DNA of 64,000 nucleotides from Tolypocladium sp. Sup5 PDA-1 (GCA_000750105.3 JPHH03000013.1:310001-374000), one strand, 5' to 3'. Shown: positions 10,571 to 22,600, counted from the first letter of the stretch. Numbers and translations: made by a program. Notes: a model not told the origin generated them from the letters alone.

Positions 10571-12424
10571 TCATTGCGGTTCTATTTTATGCCAACTCCC
10601 GTTTGTAAACCACGTCCCGGCCTTTGTATAATCCAACGCCATCCCATCCTTCATATATGCAAATCTAAAATACTCGGGCAGAGCCGACCCCGCGGGCCGC
10701 GCCCACGTAAAGTTGTGCGCCACCTCGGCCATGAAAAACCGGCGGTACCGCTCCACGTCGTTGACCAGGACGCTGATGCCGTCGACGCCCGCGGCCTCGG
10801 CCAGGGAGAAGGATATAGTAGAAGACCCGTTGGCCGTCGACGAGATGAGCGGCGGCTCGACGGCGGGTATCAGGGAGTCTAGCGAGCCGTCGCCGCGGAG
10901 GTCGGCGGGGGTCTCGAGGATGGAGCCGAAGCCCCAGCGCGCGATGCCGTTGACGAAGAGCCCGAGGAGGATGCCCTGGTACAGCAGCGACGAGCGCGTC
11001 TGCATGCCCGTGCCGGGGAGCAGGAGCAGCGCGAGGACGTAGTGGTGCAGGCGAAAGTCGAGGCCCGGCACCACGAGGCAGACGGCGATGCCGCCCAGGA
11101 AGAGCCCGTAGAGCGCCAGATAGCGCGGCAGGCGGCCTTCCCTCCAGAAGCCGTAGATCTGCTGCGCAACGATGAAGCACAGGACGAGCAGGATGGCGGC
11201 GAGCGCCACCTTCGCGCCGGGCTGCTGCTCGAGGTCGTGCGCCGTGAGCCGCTGGATCGGGATCCAGTCGAACGTGTAGTTGGACAGCGCGCCGAACCAG
11301 AACCCGCCGAGCCAGAGCGCCGTCTTCTCGAGCTGCGCCTCCAGCCCGCGCAGCGCCTTGACGACGCACGTGCGGTAGATGACGACGGCGCAGAAGGCCG
11401 CGGGGAGGAAGCGCCCCACGAAGCGGGAGACGTGGTCGGGCAGGACGGAGGCGTTGTGGTAGGACGCGCCGGGCGGATCGGACACAAGGCTGACGTGGGC
11501 GAAGATGGCGGCGAAGACGACGAAGAACTGCAGGCGCGGCGAGGTGACGAAGGCGGAGAAGAGGGCCGTGAAGAGCAGCGAGATGTAGAGCAGGGGAATG
11601 CGTAGATCCGGGCTGCAGCGGATGCTCGGGTCGGCGGACACGGTAAACGCCAGCGGAAAGTACGAGTCAAACGCTATCGACTCGATGCCGTTGCTCGTCG
11701 AGCTCGCAAACGCATCCCGCCGCCCGACCCTCTCCAGCCGGCCGCAGCCTCCGGCGCCGTCCCCGACAAGACCGGCATGGATCGCCGCGCCGCAGATGAA
11801 CGAGTCCCCGCGGTAGAAGCCGTCCCCCCCGATGACCAGCGGGCGGTAGACGACCTCCTCGGGGCCGACGGGCCGCGGGTTCAGGACCTGCACGGAGGCG
11901 CAGCTCGCGGGGCAGCGGAACGCGAGGGAGGCGTTGTTGCTGCTGCCGTCGGCGGCGGCGCGGAAGGGCTGGCAGTCGATGCCGTCGAGGCCGCACTCGT
12001 TCTTGCGGCCCCACAGCGCGTCGACGCAGTCGAGGTTGACGACGGGGGCGCCGGTGCGGCGGTCCGCGAGCGCGAGGGTGCCGGCGCGCAGCGGGAGGCA
12101 GAAGGCGGCGGCCCAGAGGAGGAGGAACGCGGCGAGCAGGGCGAGCTTGCGCCGGGGGGTCGGGGCGTGCCGGTCGAGGAGCGCGAGGGGGGATCGCTGG
12201 ACCGAGGGGAGGAGAGGCTTGATGGCCTGCATGCGAGGCGGGTCGGGGCCCGAGAGCCACTGGGCGAGTCTCCGGCGGCGTTGGGTCAGTCGCCGAGGCT
12301 GCGTCGGGGTGTCGCCAACGTCACGTTCCTCGTAGTCGAGCTGCTCCAGCAGCTGTGCCTCCTCGTCGGCTCCGCTGGGACGCCCCTCGTCCGGATATGG
12401 CTCGGCCTGGCCATTGATAATCAT
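10571..12424 (-). CDS. LCCL-domain polytopic membrane protein
   Basis: An uninterrupted 617-codon frame on the minus strand. A cytoplasmic N-terminal tail is followed by a first transmembrane helix (LALLAAFLLLWAAAF), then a lumenal/extracellular LCCL domain with paired cysteines (ECGLDGIDC, FRCPASC) and the diagnostic YRGDSFICGAAIHAG motif, then about eight more hydrophobic helices. Fungal proteins of this build are known but have no established function; LCCL domains are thought to bind ligands outside the cell. I chose the ATG at 12424: the frame stays open to an ATG at 12673, but that extension contains the TACTCCGTA motif found elsewhere only in intergenic DNA. C-terminal residues after the last helix include several N-glycosylation sequons (NGSS, NFT, NGS). 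Confidence 0.9.
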   Translation of the reverse strand: MIINGQAEPYPDEGRPSGADEEAQLLEQLDYEERDVGDTPTQPRRLTQRRRRLAQWLSGPDPPRMQAIKPLLPSVQRSPLALLDRHAPTPRRKLALLAAFLLLWAAAFCLPLRAGTLALADRRTGAPVVNLDCVDALWGRKNECGLDGIDCQPFRAAADGSSNNASLAFRCPASCASVQVLNPRPVGPEEVVYRPLVIGGDGFYRGDSFICGAAIHAGLVGDGAGGCGRLERVGRRDAFASSTSNGIESIAFDSYFPLAFTVSADPSIRCSPDLRIPLLYISLLFTALFSAFVTSPRLQFFVVFAAIFAHVSLVSDPPGASYHNASVLPDHVSRFVGRFLPAAFCAVVIYRTCVVKALRGLEAQLEKTALWLGGFWFGALSNYTFDWIPIQRLTAHDLEQQPGAKVALAAILLVLCFIVAQQIYGFWREGRLPRYLALYGLFLGGIAVCLVVPGLDFRLHHYVLALLLLPGTGMQTRSSLLYQGILLGLFVNGIARWGFGSILETPADLRGDGSLDSLIPAVEPPLISSTANGSSTISFSLAEAAGVDGISVLVNDVERYRRFFMAEVAHNFTWARPAGSALPEYFRFAYMKDGMALDYTKAGTWFTNGSWHKIEPQ

Positions 12425-13416
12425 TGCAACTTTTTGTTTTGCCTCTCTCACTCTCACCCTCACTCTAGTCTGATCTCGACGTCGGTCAGAATATCGCGCG
12501 GCAGAGACTTCGACGCAGGTGGCGCCTACAGCAACCCCAGCATGTCTAGCAAAGCGATACCGAGGGCAAAAGACTCGGCCACAGAAGGAAAGCAGGAATG
12601 AACGGATGAAAGCAAAGCGCGCCGGATCGATGGTGATGTGAGAGAAATACGGAGTAGACTCGGCCGCGTTCATGCCTCAGGAGGTTGTGCGCAAGGTGGT
12701 GTGCTCGGATGACTAAGGCAATTTGCATCGTCCCGACTCCCAGACTCCCGTCAGCTGATTCAAGAACGACGCGCCTACCTTCTTCGCACCTTCAGCCAGC
12801 GATTGAACATTCGGAAGACTCTGCTACCGGTGGCCACAATGGCGGCTCATCTCGTTTCCGCCAATCCTCAACAGGTCCGTCACCATCGTGCCTTTTCTCA
12901 GACGCTCTCGGTGATACGGTAAAGAGGAGCTCCGCCTCGATTGAAAGATGTCGCTTTATTTGCTTTAGCAGGTGAACAATTACATAAAATTTACCCATCC
13001 CGGCTTACCATTCCAATATCTTGATGATCTTGTAAGACCCTGAAGCCACGAGTTTCACCTGCTATGATTCGTGAGCCTTACATTCCATACTAACCTTCTG
13101 GGCGGCCGTGAAACAACAGATGGAGGGGTCGTAACTGCTCGAGTTGTAGGATAACATTACATTCCTTGTGATGATAATAATCATAATAATCATAATCATA
13201 ATAATAAAAATAATAGGAACGACAGCAATAATAATAATACCGTTACATTCCTTATAATATATTCGGACGATAAATCGAGACCACAGCGCTCTTGCGATTC
13301 TCTTCCTTTTTACTTCACTTTTTCTTTATTTACTTCACTCTTTCTTACTTTATCCCCCGTTGAATGACAGAGGGGGACATTTTTACTTATAACCTCGTAC
13401 TATATTGTTCCCCACT
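12425..13416. other. divergent intergenic region, A/T-rich on the right
   Basis: It separates the LCCL gene (minus) and the lipase (plus) and should hold both promoters. From about 13000 the base composition becomes markedly A/T-rich, with a TAA/ATA microsatellite and T-rich stretches just before the lipase start. No gene is seen. Confidence 0.5.
13171..13240. repeat. (ATA/ATC)n-type microsatellite
   Basis: Imperfect trinucleotide repetition of ATA, ATC and AAT units inside the A/T-rich lipase promoter region; the surrounding text GTTACATTCCTT occurs on both sides of it (about 13155 and 13241). Confidence 0.75.
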
Positions 13417-14816
13417 ATGAAGTCCCTCTATTCTCTTGGTGTTGTTCTGGTATCTCTCGGTACCTTTGTTCAAGCTCAAGGTCCTGCTCGCCCAAATGAC
13501 CTCAACATCACTGAAGCTCAAGCCGAGGAGCATGGTTGCGGACAGGCCTGCCAGGCGAACCTACAAGAATACGAGCAATTGGACCGTCTGGTCTTTGGGA
13601 CTATTCCCTTCGACTATGGATTCTACGCAACTGCGGCCAACTTCACCGAGTCACGGCCCGGGGACTTGTTGAAGCTGCAGCAGCAGAATGCATCCATGTA
13701 CGACCTACCCCCTGGGACTTCGTTATGGTTAATTCAATACACCTCTGTTGGAGTCGGCGGAGCACCGGTCCCGGCGACTGCCTTTATTGCACTTCCCTAC
13801 GCGGCGGTTCCAGGACACCAAATCCGTTTGGTCGCATATGCCCATGGAACTATCGGAGTTGTCACTGCTTGCGCTGCGTCGTCGTCATACAACGGGTTCG
13901 ACTATCACTCCTGGCAGATACTTACAGGCCCCGGATATGCCGTGGTTGCTACGGACTACGCGGGCTTGGGAAACAATTATACTTCCCACAAGTACGGCAA
14001 TCCAGTCCTCAACTCCGAGGACGTTTACTTCTCGGTCGTTGCTGCTCGCAAAGCGTTTCCAGGTGTTTTCACTGATGGATGGGCTTCTGTTGGTCATTCC
14101 CAAGGAGCTGGAACTGTCTGGGGACTCAATGAGAACCCCCGTGTCGATACCGACGAGAGTGGTAAATACTTGGGAGGAGTTGCCGTCGGTCCTAGCGCCA
14201 GATTGAATGATCTCCTCACCGCTGTGCCGCTTTCGGTAGGATGGGGCTTTGGCAACCTGATCGTGCAAGTATTTCAGGCCCTGGACTTTCCGCAGCAGCC
14301 ACTCGTTCTCACCCCAGAGGCCGCGAACCGTTATCCACTCATGGACGAACTTCAGCTTTGCGACACTGCCCAAGCGGAATTGAACGCAGATCTCCCAAAC
14401 CATGGCATTGTGGACCTCACGCCTGCCGTTACTCAACAAAACCATGAAGCTTTCATCGCATTTCAAGACTTGTATGCTTCTCCTCCTTTTCGGGCATAGC
14501 AGACGACTGACTCCAGATGAATAGGTATGGCGCGGCTACCGGGAAAAAGGGATATCAGGAACTTCTCGTTATTCAATCAATCGACGACGAGGTTGTGAAT
14601 GTTACTGCTACTAAGGAGGCATACGAATGCGCATGCCTGTCAGGTAGCACCGTTCACCTGAGTTTGTATCCGGGCCTTACCCACGATGCCTCAGTCGCCG
14701 CCTCAGCTCCAGAGTGGCTACAATGGCTTGACAACCGGTTTATGGGTGTGAAGATTCCACACGCAAACGAATGCAGAGTGGAGACGAGGGTTCCATTAGT
14801 CGATACTTTGAGTTGA
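13417..14816 (+). CDS. secretory lipase (LIP family)
   Basis: Two exons (13417-14471, 14525-14816; 53-nt GTATGC...TAG intron with CTGAC branch) encode 448 residues. The reading frame is open upstream from a TTG, but the ATG at 13417 begins a clear signal peptide (MKSLYSLGVVLVSLGTFVQA). The protein is an alpha/beta hydrolase of the fungal secretory lipase family, which hydrolyses triacylglycerols outside the cell. The catalytic serine sits in GHSQG; the second exon supplies a candidate acid (Asp in QSIDDEV) and the catalytic histidine (GLTHDAS), so correct splicing is needed for activity. Several N-glycosylation sequons are present. Codon use has many more A/T-ending codons than neighbouring genes, and it lies beside A/T-rich repeats and a pseudogene, which may reflect a different origin or mutational history. 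Confidence 0.93.
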
Positions 14817-15043
14817 TATGATTTCGAAAAACCTCAAGTCCTTCCCCTTCCGGGATGTTCTTGCATCACTAATTCTATTACATGTTTTCCCTTTCGCTTT
14901 CTTCCTATCTTCAAAGCCATCCTTGGCCAGAACCCTAGATTCGGTCCATTCCTGTCAACTCTGTCCTCTGATCAAGCTGGAAGTTGGCGTTGAGTCGTTC
15001 ACGGTCTCCTTAACAGAGAGCGCCCAGGTCAGACCATGACGAT

Positions 15044-16082
15044 ATGGTCAGCAGCCTAACGTGGGACGCCGCCTGGCCATGCCGGCCCGAGTGCAAGTAC
15101 AACTTTGGCTGGCGGCTCACGACGGAGACGAAGGCGCCCGTCTTGCGTACTGCCTGCTCCATGGGACCAAACATCTCGGCCGGGGCGACGACGGTTCTCT
15201 TCCCGGTGATGCCCAAGTACGCCTGCTGGAATGAGACGAGGCCGCCCACGGTGCGTCAGCTCAGCGGCGTGCCGTCTGACAGGCTGCGCGTAACGCGGAC
15301 CCAGCCGCCGCCCGAGTTCGGTTCGACCCGCGCGGGCCTGGTGTTTGAGGCGCCGTGGACCAACAACGGGTCGTGGTGGGTCGTGGGGTGCTCGATCGAT
15401 GCGAGGTGGGGCAGCAGCGTCGTTGACGTCGACGGAGTGGGGCCGTCTCTCGGAGCTCGACACCCCGTTCCGGCCCCCAGACAACGAACGGGTCCTGGAC
15501 GCCGATTAAGCTGCACGAGAGTTGGCTCAACGCGCTGACGCCAAATACAACCATGACCGGCTCCAATACGACGACCTTTGAGATGATCCTGGCCAGCTCC
15601 GCGGTCATCGATGGCAACCTGACCAACAGTGCCTGTGATGCCACCACAGCCTGGAACGCCGTGGCCCTCGGGTCCTCCAACAGGACGCTGTACCTTGAGT
15701 GGATAACGGCGCCGCTCGTCGCCGACGGCATCTCCTCGCCACCGCACCGCCCCACGCCCTCAACGCGTCCAGGCCCGCAGCCGACAGGACCCTGGACTCT
15801 GGCGCCGACGCGGGAGATCTCCGCGCCGAACTCCAATTCAGCGAGGATGGGGAAGACGAGCGCGTGTGTTTGCTGCAGGTCGATGCGGGCGTAAGGCAAG
15901 CCGCGACGTGGCCCGCGGCGAAGGCTTCGGACATTGAGCTCGGAGTGCGTCCGGACCGCTCGACAAGTGGCATCCCGTTGATTGAGGTTCGACCGGTGGC
16001 TTCGGGAGCTACTATACGGCGGTTGCACTCGGATCGAACGGAGCGGGACGCGGTGATTGAGCAGGGTCGCCTGTACTCGTAG
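15044..16082 (+). pseudogene. broken gene of a large fungal membrane-protein-like family
   Basis: Three plus-strand frames carry successive pieces of one protein. Frame A (about 15050-15440) contains PPPEFGSTRAGLVFEAPW and VVGCSIDARW; after a shift near 15440-15490 a second frame continues with TNGSWTPIKLHESWLNALTP and then YLEWITAPLVADGIS; after another shift near 15710-15750 a third frame runs to a stop at 16080-16082. From memory these blocks match a widespread filamentous-fungal family of about 600-800 residues with a large extracytoplasmic domain and a transmembrane segment near the C-terminus. No convincing membrane helix is left, so an internal deletion is likely as well. No splice sites were found that would heal both shifts. 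The intact 5' part is also missing. Confidence 0.6.
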
Positions 16083-16902
16083 TCCAGTCCACCTTTGTAG
16101 TCATGTTGATATAGTCGTGTCAATAGTAGAGAGACGTTCCCGCGGGATCGGGAACGCAGGTAAATTGAACAAGGTATATTTTTCAATGCAGCTTACACAG
16201 GACGTCTTGTCTTTGTATCTGTGACATGATTGACGTGAACGCGGCCGACTTTCACGGCTGCGTCTCCCAATCCAAATCTCTTAATCACGTCGCAAGATGC
16301 CTTTGTCAAGCAATTTTCCCGGCATCATCGAACCAACACCGAGGAGGGCTTCAAACACCGTGCTGTCATTCCGGTCAAAGCTACATCTCAGAGACCCTAT
16401 CCTCGTCCCCCGCAACTTCACCAAAAGACAAAGATGCCAACCTCCCTTTTTTGCCTTTCTGACCCTCAAAAACTCCAGGCTTCATGAACTGAACCCACAG
16501 GCTCCCAAGTCGCGCTCATCCAACAAAATCAGAACAGGGAAAGATATGAAACACATAAAACTCAGACAGCCTCGCCCCCGACCTTTTTTCGCAGTTCCAA
16601 TTGCCCTTTTTTCAGGATGCCACAGCCAGTCCGCCAATGAGCCACAAACGCCGTGTCAAAAGCAACAAAAGTCTCCGTCCCCTGTATCGTCTTTTCCCCA
16701 AGAGCCAGATGTCCGAGTTGGAAAGCGAAAATGCATCGTATCGTGAACAGTCGTTCATTCGTGCCTTCCCGTGCGGAGAGAAGGAGTCGCGTCGTAATAT
16801 GTAACAGCCGGAAGCAAGGAAAATAACTCGAACAAGAAATGGTAAGAAAGCGCTGCGGGAGAGCAAAGCGAGCCACACCCCGTTGCTCCACGTCGGCATC
16901 AA
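16083..16902. other. intergenic / 3' flank of the caspase-zinc-finger gene
   Basis: Nothing coding recognised. The right part is probably the 3' untranslated region of the minus-strand gene ending at 16903. Confidence 0.4.
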
Positions 16903-19668
16903 TCACGCAGCCGATGACTGTCCCTCGCCCCCGTCGTCGTCTGTCGGCTTCACGTCCACCATGGACGTGTCCTCCAACTGAGAAGAGTCAGCAAGCGACA
17001 TGAGCATCGAAGAGTCCCTTCGCTCCAGCATCGAGCCCCCGTTGCCCCCTGATCCGCCAACCATGCCATTGGTGGCACACAGGCGATACTCCCCGTCGCC
17101 CTTAGACTCGATAATGCCTTCGTCGAGTGCCCATTGCGCGAGCAAAGGGTCCACGCCGAGGCTTTGGGCCTCGCCCTTTTCCATGTGCCGCCCTACATGC
17201 TCCGTCCACTCGTCCCAGGACCCCGGTCCCTCAAACGCATGGTGACAGCCGGGCTTGGGACAGGCCGACGTTTGTGGGGGCTGCCGTCGCGTGACAAGGC
17301 AAGTCTGCTGCATGTTCTTGACGTGATCCTCCCATTCCGCCAGAAGCTTGGTCTCGCCCTTGGACATTGCCCTCTTGACCTGAAACGGGGCGTGCATGCG
17401 GCGAAGATGCTGCGTGAATAGATCCTTACGGTTAAACTCGTTGCCTTTACCCTCGACCGCGCTCTGCGGGCACTGAGAGCATCTGTAGTATTGCAGGCAA
17501 AGGTGCTGCGAGGCAATGTGCCGCTTCCACTCGTTCTTGGACCCAAACGTGCTGGTGCAGCCCGCAAACGAAAAGGCGCAGGGAAACGGCCTCGTGTGGG
17601 CAGCGGCGATGTGCTTGCGCAACGAGGACGAGTCCTTGAAGGGTGCGTGGCTGCAGTGATTGCAGCGAGTCTCCTGCTTGGGGAGAGCGCGACGAGGGGC
17701 TTTGGCGCGCGAGTTTGGAGTCAACTTGAGCTCTGCTGACAAGGTCGGATCGTTTGCATCCACAAGTGCCGCGTCGTGAGTGGCAGGCTGGGCGCTGGGC
17801 ACGGCATCAGGCAAGCTCGTACGAGGTCGCTGGCTGGCTGGGATGGTCTCGTCGCTCCGGTGCCGCACATGGCTTAGAGCCTTTAGCTGCTCTGCGGCCT
17901 CTTGCATCTCAGCAGAGTCCTCGACCTCGTCCTTGGGCTTGATTATTCCCGCGCCTGAGCCTACGGTTGCGAGCGGCCCTCTCGAGGGGCTGCTCTGAGG
18001 AACGAGATCCGGTCTGTCGCCATGCAGGGACCTATCCCGCGATGCAGAAGACTGGTACGGGTGCTCATGGCCGTCGGGGTCCCTACGCGCGCGAGCAGGG
18101 GTCCCTGCGGCCAGTTCCCTCGCCTCCAAAAGGATCCGGCCGTGCTCGACATGCTGTGAGTACGGCCTGACTCCTGCAGGCCCAACTAGCCTCTCATAGA
18201 GGTGAATCATGTTGTGGGAGCTGATGTACCCCAGAAAACAACAGACCTTGTCGTGCTGAACAATGTTCCATACGGAATGGGGCATGGATATGAGGAGCAT
18301 GGTCGGAGGACCCAAGAACATACCCTCGACGGCAATCTTGGTGCCGAGGGGAGGGGTGTTCTGGAGCCACTGGTTGTAGAATGACATGTCTGGGCTCGCA
18401 TCGCCGACGAATGTGGTGCAGACGAGAATCCGAGCCTCGTCGAACCTCAGATCGGCGACCGAGTCCGAGTCGATGAGCTGGTCCTCCCGGCCGCGTGCCG
18501 CATGGCCATCAGCCGAGTCGGCACCGTTCTGGGAAGTCGCGGTTGGGGGTGGGCGAGAGGACAACGGGGCCAACGTCAGGTTCTGGCCCTTTCCAGGCGT
18601 TAGTGTGAAGAAGAGCGGCAATTGGCTCTGGGGCGGGGGGATCGAGGCCCCGTTGGTAACGCGGGGAGGTTCTTGAGCCAGCTGCTGCTGTCTTTGGGAA
18701 AGCACCTCCTCGTAGAGTCTCTGGACGCTAAAAGGTCTGCCATTGCCGAGCTTGCGGAGGGCCTCGGCCAGGTTCGAGGTAAAGGAGCGGGTCGAGTCGT
18801 CTTGCAGGTTGTGTTCTGGGGAGCAGGCGGCGATGGCCTGCTTGACGCCGTGGCTGCCAGCCGCGGCGGGGTCGGGAATGGCGCACGTATCCAGCAGCAG
18901 CAGAATGTCAGACTGGGCATCCTCGAACAGGCAGCGGACGCCGTCCCACTTGAGCTTGGCCGCGTCGTCACGGGCGTTGCTGTGGACGAGAAATGGTCAG
19001 CAAACAGCACGTACGACACAGCACCGCGCCATTAAGGCTAGGTGAGGCGGTTCGGGGCTCACCATGCCCAGTACAGCTGACCATCAGAGCCAACGTAGCC
19101 ATGGCCGGCGTAGTATATGACGAGGAGGTGATTGGGCCGGGCGTGCTCGAGAAAGGACGCCATTTGGACGCCGAGCTTGATGCTGGGGTTGGGGACGGTG
19201 GGAATCTGCCATCGCTGCGTGCCAAAGTTGTACTGCTTCTGGAAGACCTGCTCGAGGGCGGCGAGGTCGTCGTCGACGGAGTGGTCCTCCTGCCAGCTCA
19301 GCAGCAGGACGGAGACGTCTCCGTAGGGCGGCCGTTCGGTCTGGCGCTGGATGAGCATGGCCGCATCTTGGAGGTGGCGGGCAAAGGACTCGAAGTCATG
19401 GCGCTCGGCAACGGGGGGCGCATCGTGGACGGGGTAGTGCTGCGGTTGCGGTTGCGTCTGCGGCGTCTGCTGCGTCTGCTGCTGTGGCTGCGGAGACTGG
19501 TGTGAGTAGGCATGTAGCTAGGTACGAAGTAGGTAGGCATGAGAGAAGGCTGAGGGTTGGGAGGAGGCTGACCGTTTCGTGGGTATACTGGCTGGGCTGC
19601 GGTTTGGGGGCCGCTGGGGAAGCGTTGACCTTTGGAGCCAACTTCCGCTTCTTGCTGGACGGCTCCAT
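16903..19668 (-). CDS. caspase-fold protein with C-terminal C2H2 zinc fingers
   Basis: Three exons on the minus strand (19668-19573, 19496-19063, 18979-16903; introns of 76 and 83 nt) encode 868 residues. A nuclear-localisation-like SSKKRKLAPK lies at the N-terminus, followed by a Gln/Thr/Pro-rich stretch. A caspase/C14-like domain follows: the catalytic His is in VIYYAGHGY (about residue 164) and the catalytic Cys in LLLLDTCA (about residue 209); splicing joins LYWA to CNARDDAAKL. A long Ser/Pro-rich middle leads to C2H2-type fingers (CNHC...H...H, CAFSFAGC...H...H, CSQC...H...H) at about residues 610-705 and another (CPKPGCHHAF...H...H) near 750-785. Both halves are in one uninterrupted exon, so the fusion is real. 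It may be a nuclear cysteine protease or a regulator using a caspase-like fold; cleavage activity is unproven. Divergent from the patatin gene 3.1 kb away. Confidence 0.88.
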
Positions 19669-22600
19669 GGACGAGCAAGCGCTGGAGGGGACGGCTCAGA
19701 GACCAAATAGCAGCCAGACGCAGGCGAGGAGCTGGGCAGCGCAGCGCGGGAGGCGAATTGAGGAGCGCCGCGGACAGGAATTGGGTTGCGTATGTTTTTT
19801 CTCGGGCGGAGAAGAGGAGGAGACTGAGGATGGGGAGCTGAGAGCAGCCGATCACCTGTAGGTGGTACGGATGGGACGAGGGACAGGCCAGGAACGTTGG
19901 ATTCAGGCGAGGGAAATAAGGCTGGCACAGCTCCATTGGCTGCTTCGGCGCAGGAATTGGACTCTGGAGGGGGTCGTCGAGGCTAATAGGCGAGGCTGCC
20001 AGAGCACCCGCCCACTGGGCCACTGGACGGCGCCGAAACAGGCGGGCATGCGCTGTAGGTAGGCGGCGCCGACGCCTGGATGTGGGGGGCCTGGCCCGCT
20101 GCGATTGGCTGGTAGCCGAGGCCAACGCGGTTCCACTGGACCTCACCTGGTGTAGCCTGGTGGGGGGGGCATCCGACTGGAGCGGGGGGACAGGACAGGA
20201 CCCTGGAGTCGAGGGAACCTCTCTGAGCCTGGACTTCTCCCGATGGAGCTGTGAGGTGTTCTTGAGGGCGATGGAAACTCGTGATGAGGCGGCGAGATGT
20301 TGGTTGAAACGGGCAGCGAAAGGCACGTTACTTCTGATGCATGGCAGACGGACAGCCAGGGCCGCTGCACGCAATCAATGCCCGATACAGTCCACTTGTT
20401 TCTCCAGGAACAGGGCTGGTGAGCCTCGAGATGCCCAGCCGATAACGCCCTGAGCACCGAGTACCTACCTACCTAGGTAGAGCCGGGGCTGAAACCCCAG
20501 GGCCGCAACCTTGCCTGCTCCAGCGCCGTCGAGACGGCCTTCTCCCATCAAACCCTCCCGGGCACCTTGCTTGTGGTTGGCCATTGACGATCGATGCCCA
20601 GGCAAAGGCCTCGTCCTCCTGTGCGCCCTTGCGCCCGCCGCCGGCCAAGACACGCAAGACACCAGTACCAGGTCGCCACTGTCGCAAGCCCACGGGCTGA
20701 TTCGACTCGACTACAGCACCCTTACGGGCCACGGCGCCCGGCCCAGCCATGGCGAAAGACGCAACGCCCATCGACTGGTGCCACGCCATCGTGCTTGGAT
20801 ATCTCGATACCAGGTGCGGTCCCATTGAGACGGGCTGCCAGGACCGTCGTCTGATTGGGCCGCAGTCCCCGTTTCTCGCTGTGCGACGGCACGCATCGGC
20901 GGCCATCTGTTTGAGGGCCTTGCATAATGGCCGGGATCTTGCCGACCGCCGACCGTTGAAGTCGACGACGAGGCGGAGAGACGAGCGGTGAGAAGGGGGT
21001 CGGTCGGTCATGCGACTGCCAGGCTGAGACTGCTGGTGAGGCCGCCCGCTTATTTAATAGCTGCATCGTGGACGGTGCACGACCTGATGATCTTGTGTCC
21101 TGCGCTTGGTCTGCTCTGCTGCCCAACGGTGCACGCCCAATCATGATGCCACCGATTCGAGAGGGACCAATGTTGCCATGCGGCTTGCGACGGGGAACAT
21201 GTCGAGACACTGACAAGCATGCATCTGCCAATGATGCTCCCAGGCCTCCCATCCGTTTTGCTTCCTATCCTCGGAGCGCAGCTTTCTCGCCGTTCCTGGC
21301 ATTCTGCTGCCTACCCTACAACGCCTCACTTACACGAAGCGACCGGATGGCATCTCCGCAGAGAGATGCTGCCTTTGCGGACCTGGCAAACATAGCCGAC
21401 AGCCACGGTTTCCGGAGCATCGGGATGCATACCTGGCACTAACCTCGTCGTGTTCCCGAAGTACAGATATCTCATCCATCTTCAGTGAGTGGTTGAACCG
21501 CCAGGTATGGAAGTTGGCAAGGCTCGCATTACCGGTACGTAACTTACCTATGACGATAACACCAGCACAGCCACAAGGGCCAAGGCCATGCCATGTGCGT
21601 GGCGGGGGTCGCGAGCCACTCAAACGACGCGGAAGTGCTTGATTCCTTCGTCGTCACCAACATCCCCTAGAACCCGAGCCCTCGCATCCAATCAAGTCGT
21701 TCCGAGGGATGATCTCCTACAGCCTTGCCTCTCTTTCAGCTCCGCTGGCCAACTTCTTTCATCAGAAGCAAATCGTCACAGGGAGCATGCTGACTCAGAA
21801 AGCGATGGCTCAAGTGAGCATCTGCAGGCACCGCGGGTTGCAGCCTTGCCCAGGTGAGGCCCTCTCGTGATGCCCGTCTTACTTCGTACCAAGAAACCCT
21901 CGACAGGGCGGACACGAGCATCTCCACTGTTTGTCCTTGGCAGCAAGAGCATCCTCAGCTGGGAGTCTCTTTGCTCCCCCCCCCCCCCTCTGGTGGCCAG
22001 TCTTCTGCAGTTCCGTGAGAGACCTTCAAGCGAAGGCATTCATGACAAGCGTCACGTTATCCCTTATTATTCTCAATGGCGCCTCCAACAACACACATAG
22101 GGGCATCCTCCCAGGCCTTCCTTTGCCCACGCGCGGCCAAGCCGGAGACTGGTTGCACAGCCCCAGCTCACATGCAGTACGAGGTGGAACCGCCTCACTA
22201 ACGGGTGCGGATGGCGGTTGCCTACCAACCCAGGAAGCATTACGAGGCCGTTGGGGCTATCGTGGTCCAGAGCCAGACTCGATTTCGTTGTTGATGCCGT
22301 CGATGCCCTCGGTTTGCAGTGACATCAGTCAGGAGTCGCGTGAGAATCGGCGCGGCCGGGTTCTTCAACAGCGCGCGTCATGGAACTGAAGTGGCAGCAG
22401 CCGCCACTAACCACGGGCACCTACGCACTGTAGCGCCTCCCGCTTCCAGGGCCGAGGAGCCCGCGCGCCCCGCTGCAAAAAACGCAACCCACTGACGGGA
22501 CCCCGCCACAGGGGAAGGCGGGTCGTTGCGTCACCCGACGGCATTTCGTGCGACGGGAGGCGAAGCCATGTTCGCATCTCGCATCCCCGACGCACCAGGA

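Noticed and set aside
12425..12673. N-terminal extension of the LCCL protein from ATG 12673
   Set aside because: It contains the TACTCCGTA motif typical of non-coding DNA here and looks unlike a conserved N-terminus.
19298..20374. 358-codon minus-strand frame upstream of the caspase gene
   Set aside because: It overlaps the first exon and intron of the caspase gene in another frame and reads as low-complexity sequence.
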